Origin: Scytonema hofmannii PCC 7110
GTDB taxonomy: Bacteria > Cyanobacteriota > Cyanobacteriia > Cyanobacteriales > Nostocaceae
Reading direction: 5' to 3'
Length of the DNA stretch: 64,000 nt
Assembly (NCBI RefSeq): GCF_000346485.2
Contig: NZ_KQ976355.1
Coordinates: forward strand, 124,001 to 188,000
Shown here in pieces: positions 63,785-64,000 of the stretch (position 1 is the stretch's first letter; each line of letters starts with the position of its first letter). The notes under the pieces were generated by a model. That model searched no databases and was not told where the DNA came from. It saw nothing but the letters and a program-made list of their open reading frames with translations. The position numbers and the translations under genes were made by a program.

Positions 63785-64000
63785 GAAGTAAAATCCTCCT
63801 AAATTATTACGGTAAATGGTCTTTTTGATTGACTTGTCGTCAATTTATTTCAGTTCGACATCTCCAAACTTTTCTTTTTAAGCTTACTTTACAAAAAATG
63901 TGATTGCCAACAAACAATCTTTAGAAAACTAACAATTCTTTTGCTAGTGTTTATTCTGAAACATAACTACTTATAATCATTGGCTAACAAGAATATTTGA

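Overview
The window looks like accessory DNA from a filamentous, heterocyst-type cyanobacterium (Nostocales). HIP1 octamers (GCGATCGC) are frequent, short heptamer repeats occur, and most proteins are of cyanobacterial type. There are no rRNA, tRNA or core housekeeping genes. A MobV-type relaxase fused to a primase-like region, the dense insertion elements, and the metal-resistance and phosphate islands suggest a large plasmid or a plasmid-derived island. This is inference from content only.

Layout. (1) 1-4.7 kb: the end of an unrecognised gene, an FMN-binding split-barrel protein, gene relics, and a relaxase-primase gene. (2) 4.8-12.3 kb: a putative antiphage pair on the minus strand, made of a HEPN-motif protein and a very large STAND-type NTPase with a nuclease-like N-terminus. 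The NTPase gene is split by an IS1634-family element with a perfect TTGTAA target duplication. Removing the IS restores one 1370-codon frame. A second, decayed copy of the relaxase tail lies on the far side, so the pair is bracketed by direct repeats. (3) 12.3-14.0 kb: a Uma2 protein and a tyrosine recombinase. (4) 14.0-25.4 kb: two cargo-less Tn7-like transposons, each tnsA-tnsB-tnsC-tniQ. The first appears inserted into the extreme left tip of the second. To their right is the C-terminal part of an older tnsD gene, itself interrupted by a 123-bp MITE. (5) 25.4-27.8 kb: relics, a highly structured non-coding stretch and a pentapeptide-repeat gene.

(6) 27.8-46.5 kb: an arsenic/phosphate island. 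It holds pstSCAB, three small accessory genes, arsR, a second pstS, an aquaporin, a tyrosine-phosphatase-like protein (possible arsenate reductase), ACR3, ArsH, GAPDH plus ArsJ (the 1-arseno-3-phosphoglycerate export pair), PhoX and a third pstS. Six inverted repeats of the type ATCAA-N6-TTGAT lie upstream of pstS1, arsR, pstS2, acr3, gap and a truncated permease. This suggests one ArsR regulon that couples selective phosphate uptake to arsenic detoxification.

(7) 46.5-60.5 kb: a copper island. It holds copper chaperones, a CopA ATPase, cupredoxin-like, flavodoxin, Csp-like cysteine-rich and DUF305 proteins, a MerR regulator and an HME-RND pump. Two sets of candidate operators overlay it: five MerR-type palindromes inside 19-bp-spaced promoters, and six TTTCAT-N5-TTTCAT direct repeats of the OmpR/CopR response-regulator type. 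One copZ copy is broken. (8) 60.8-64 kb: PhoA with a four-unit Pho box, a cbiM relic, a cupin, and a 55-codon gene with a strong ribosome binding site.
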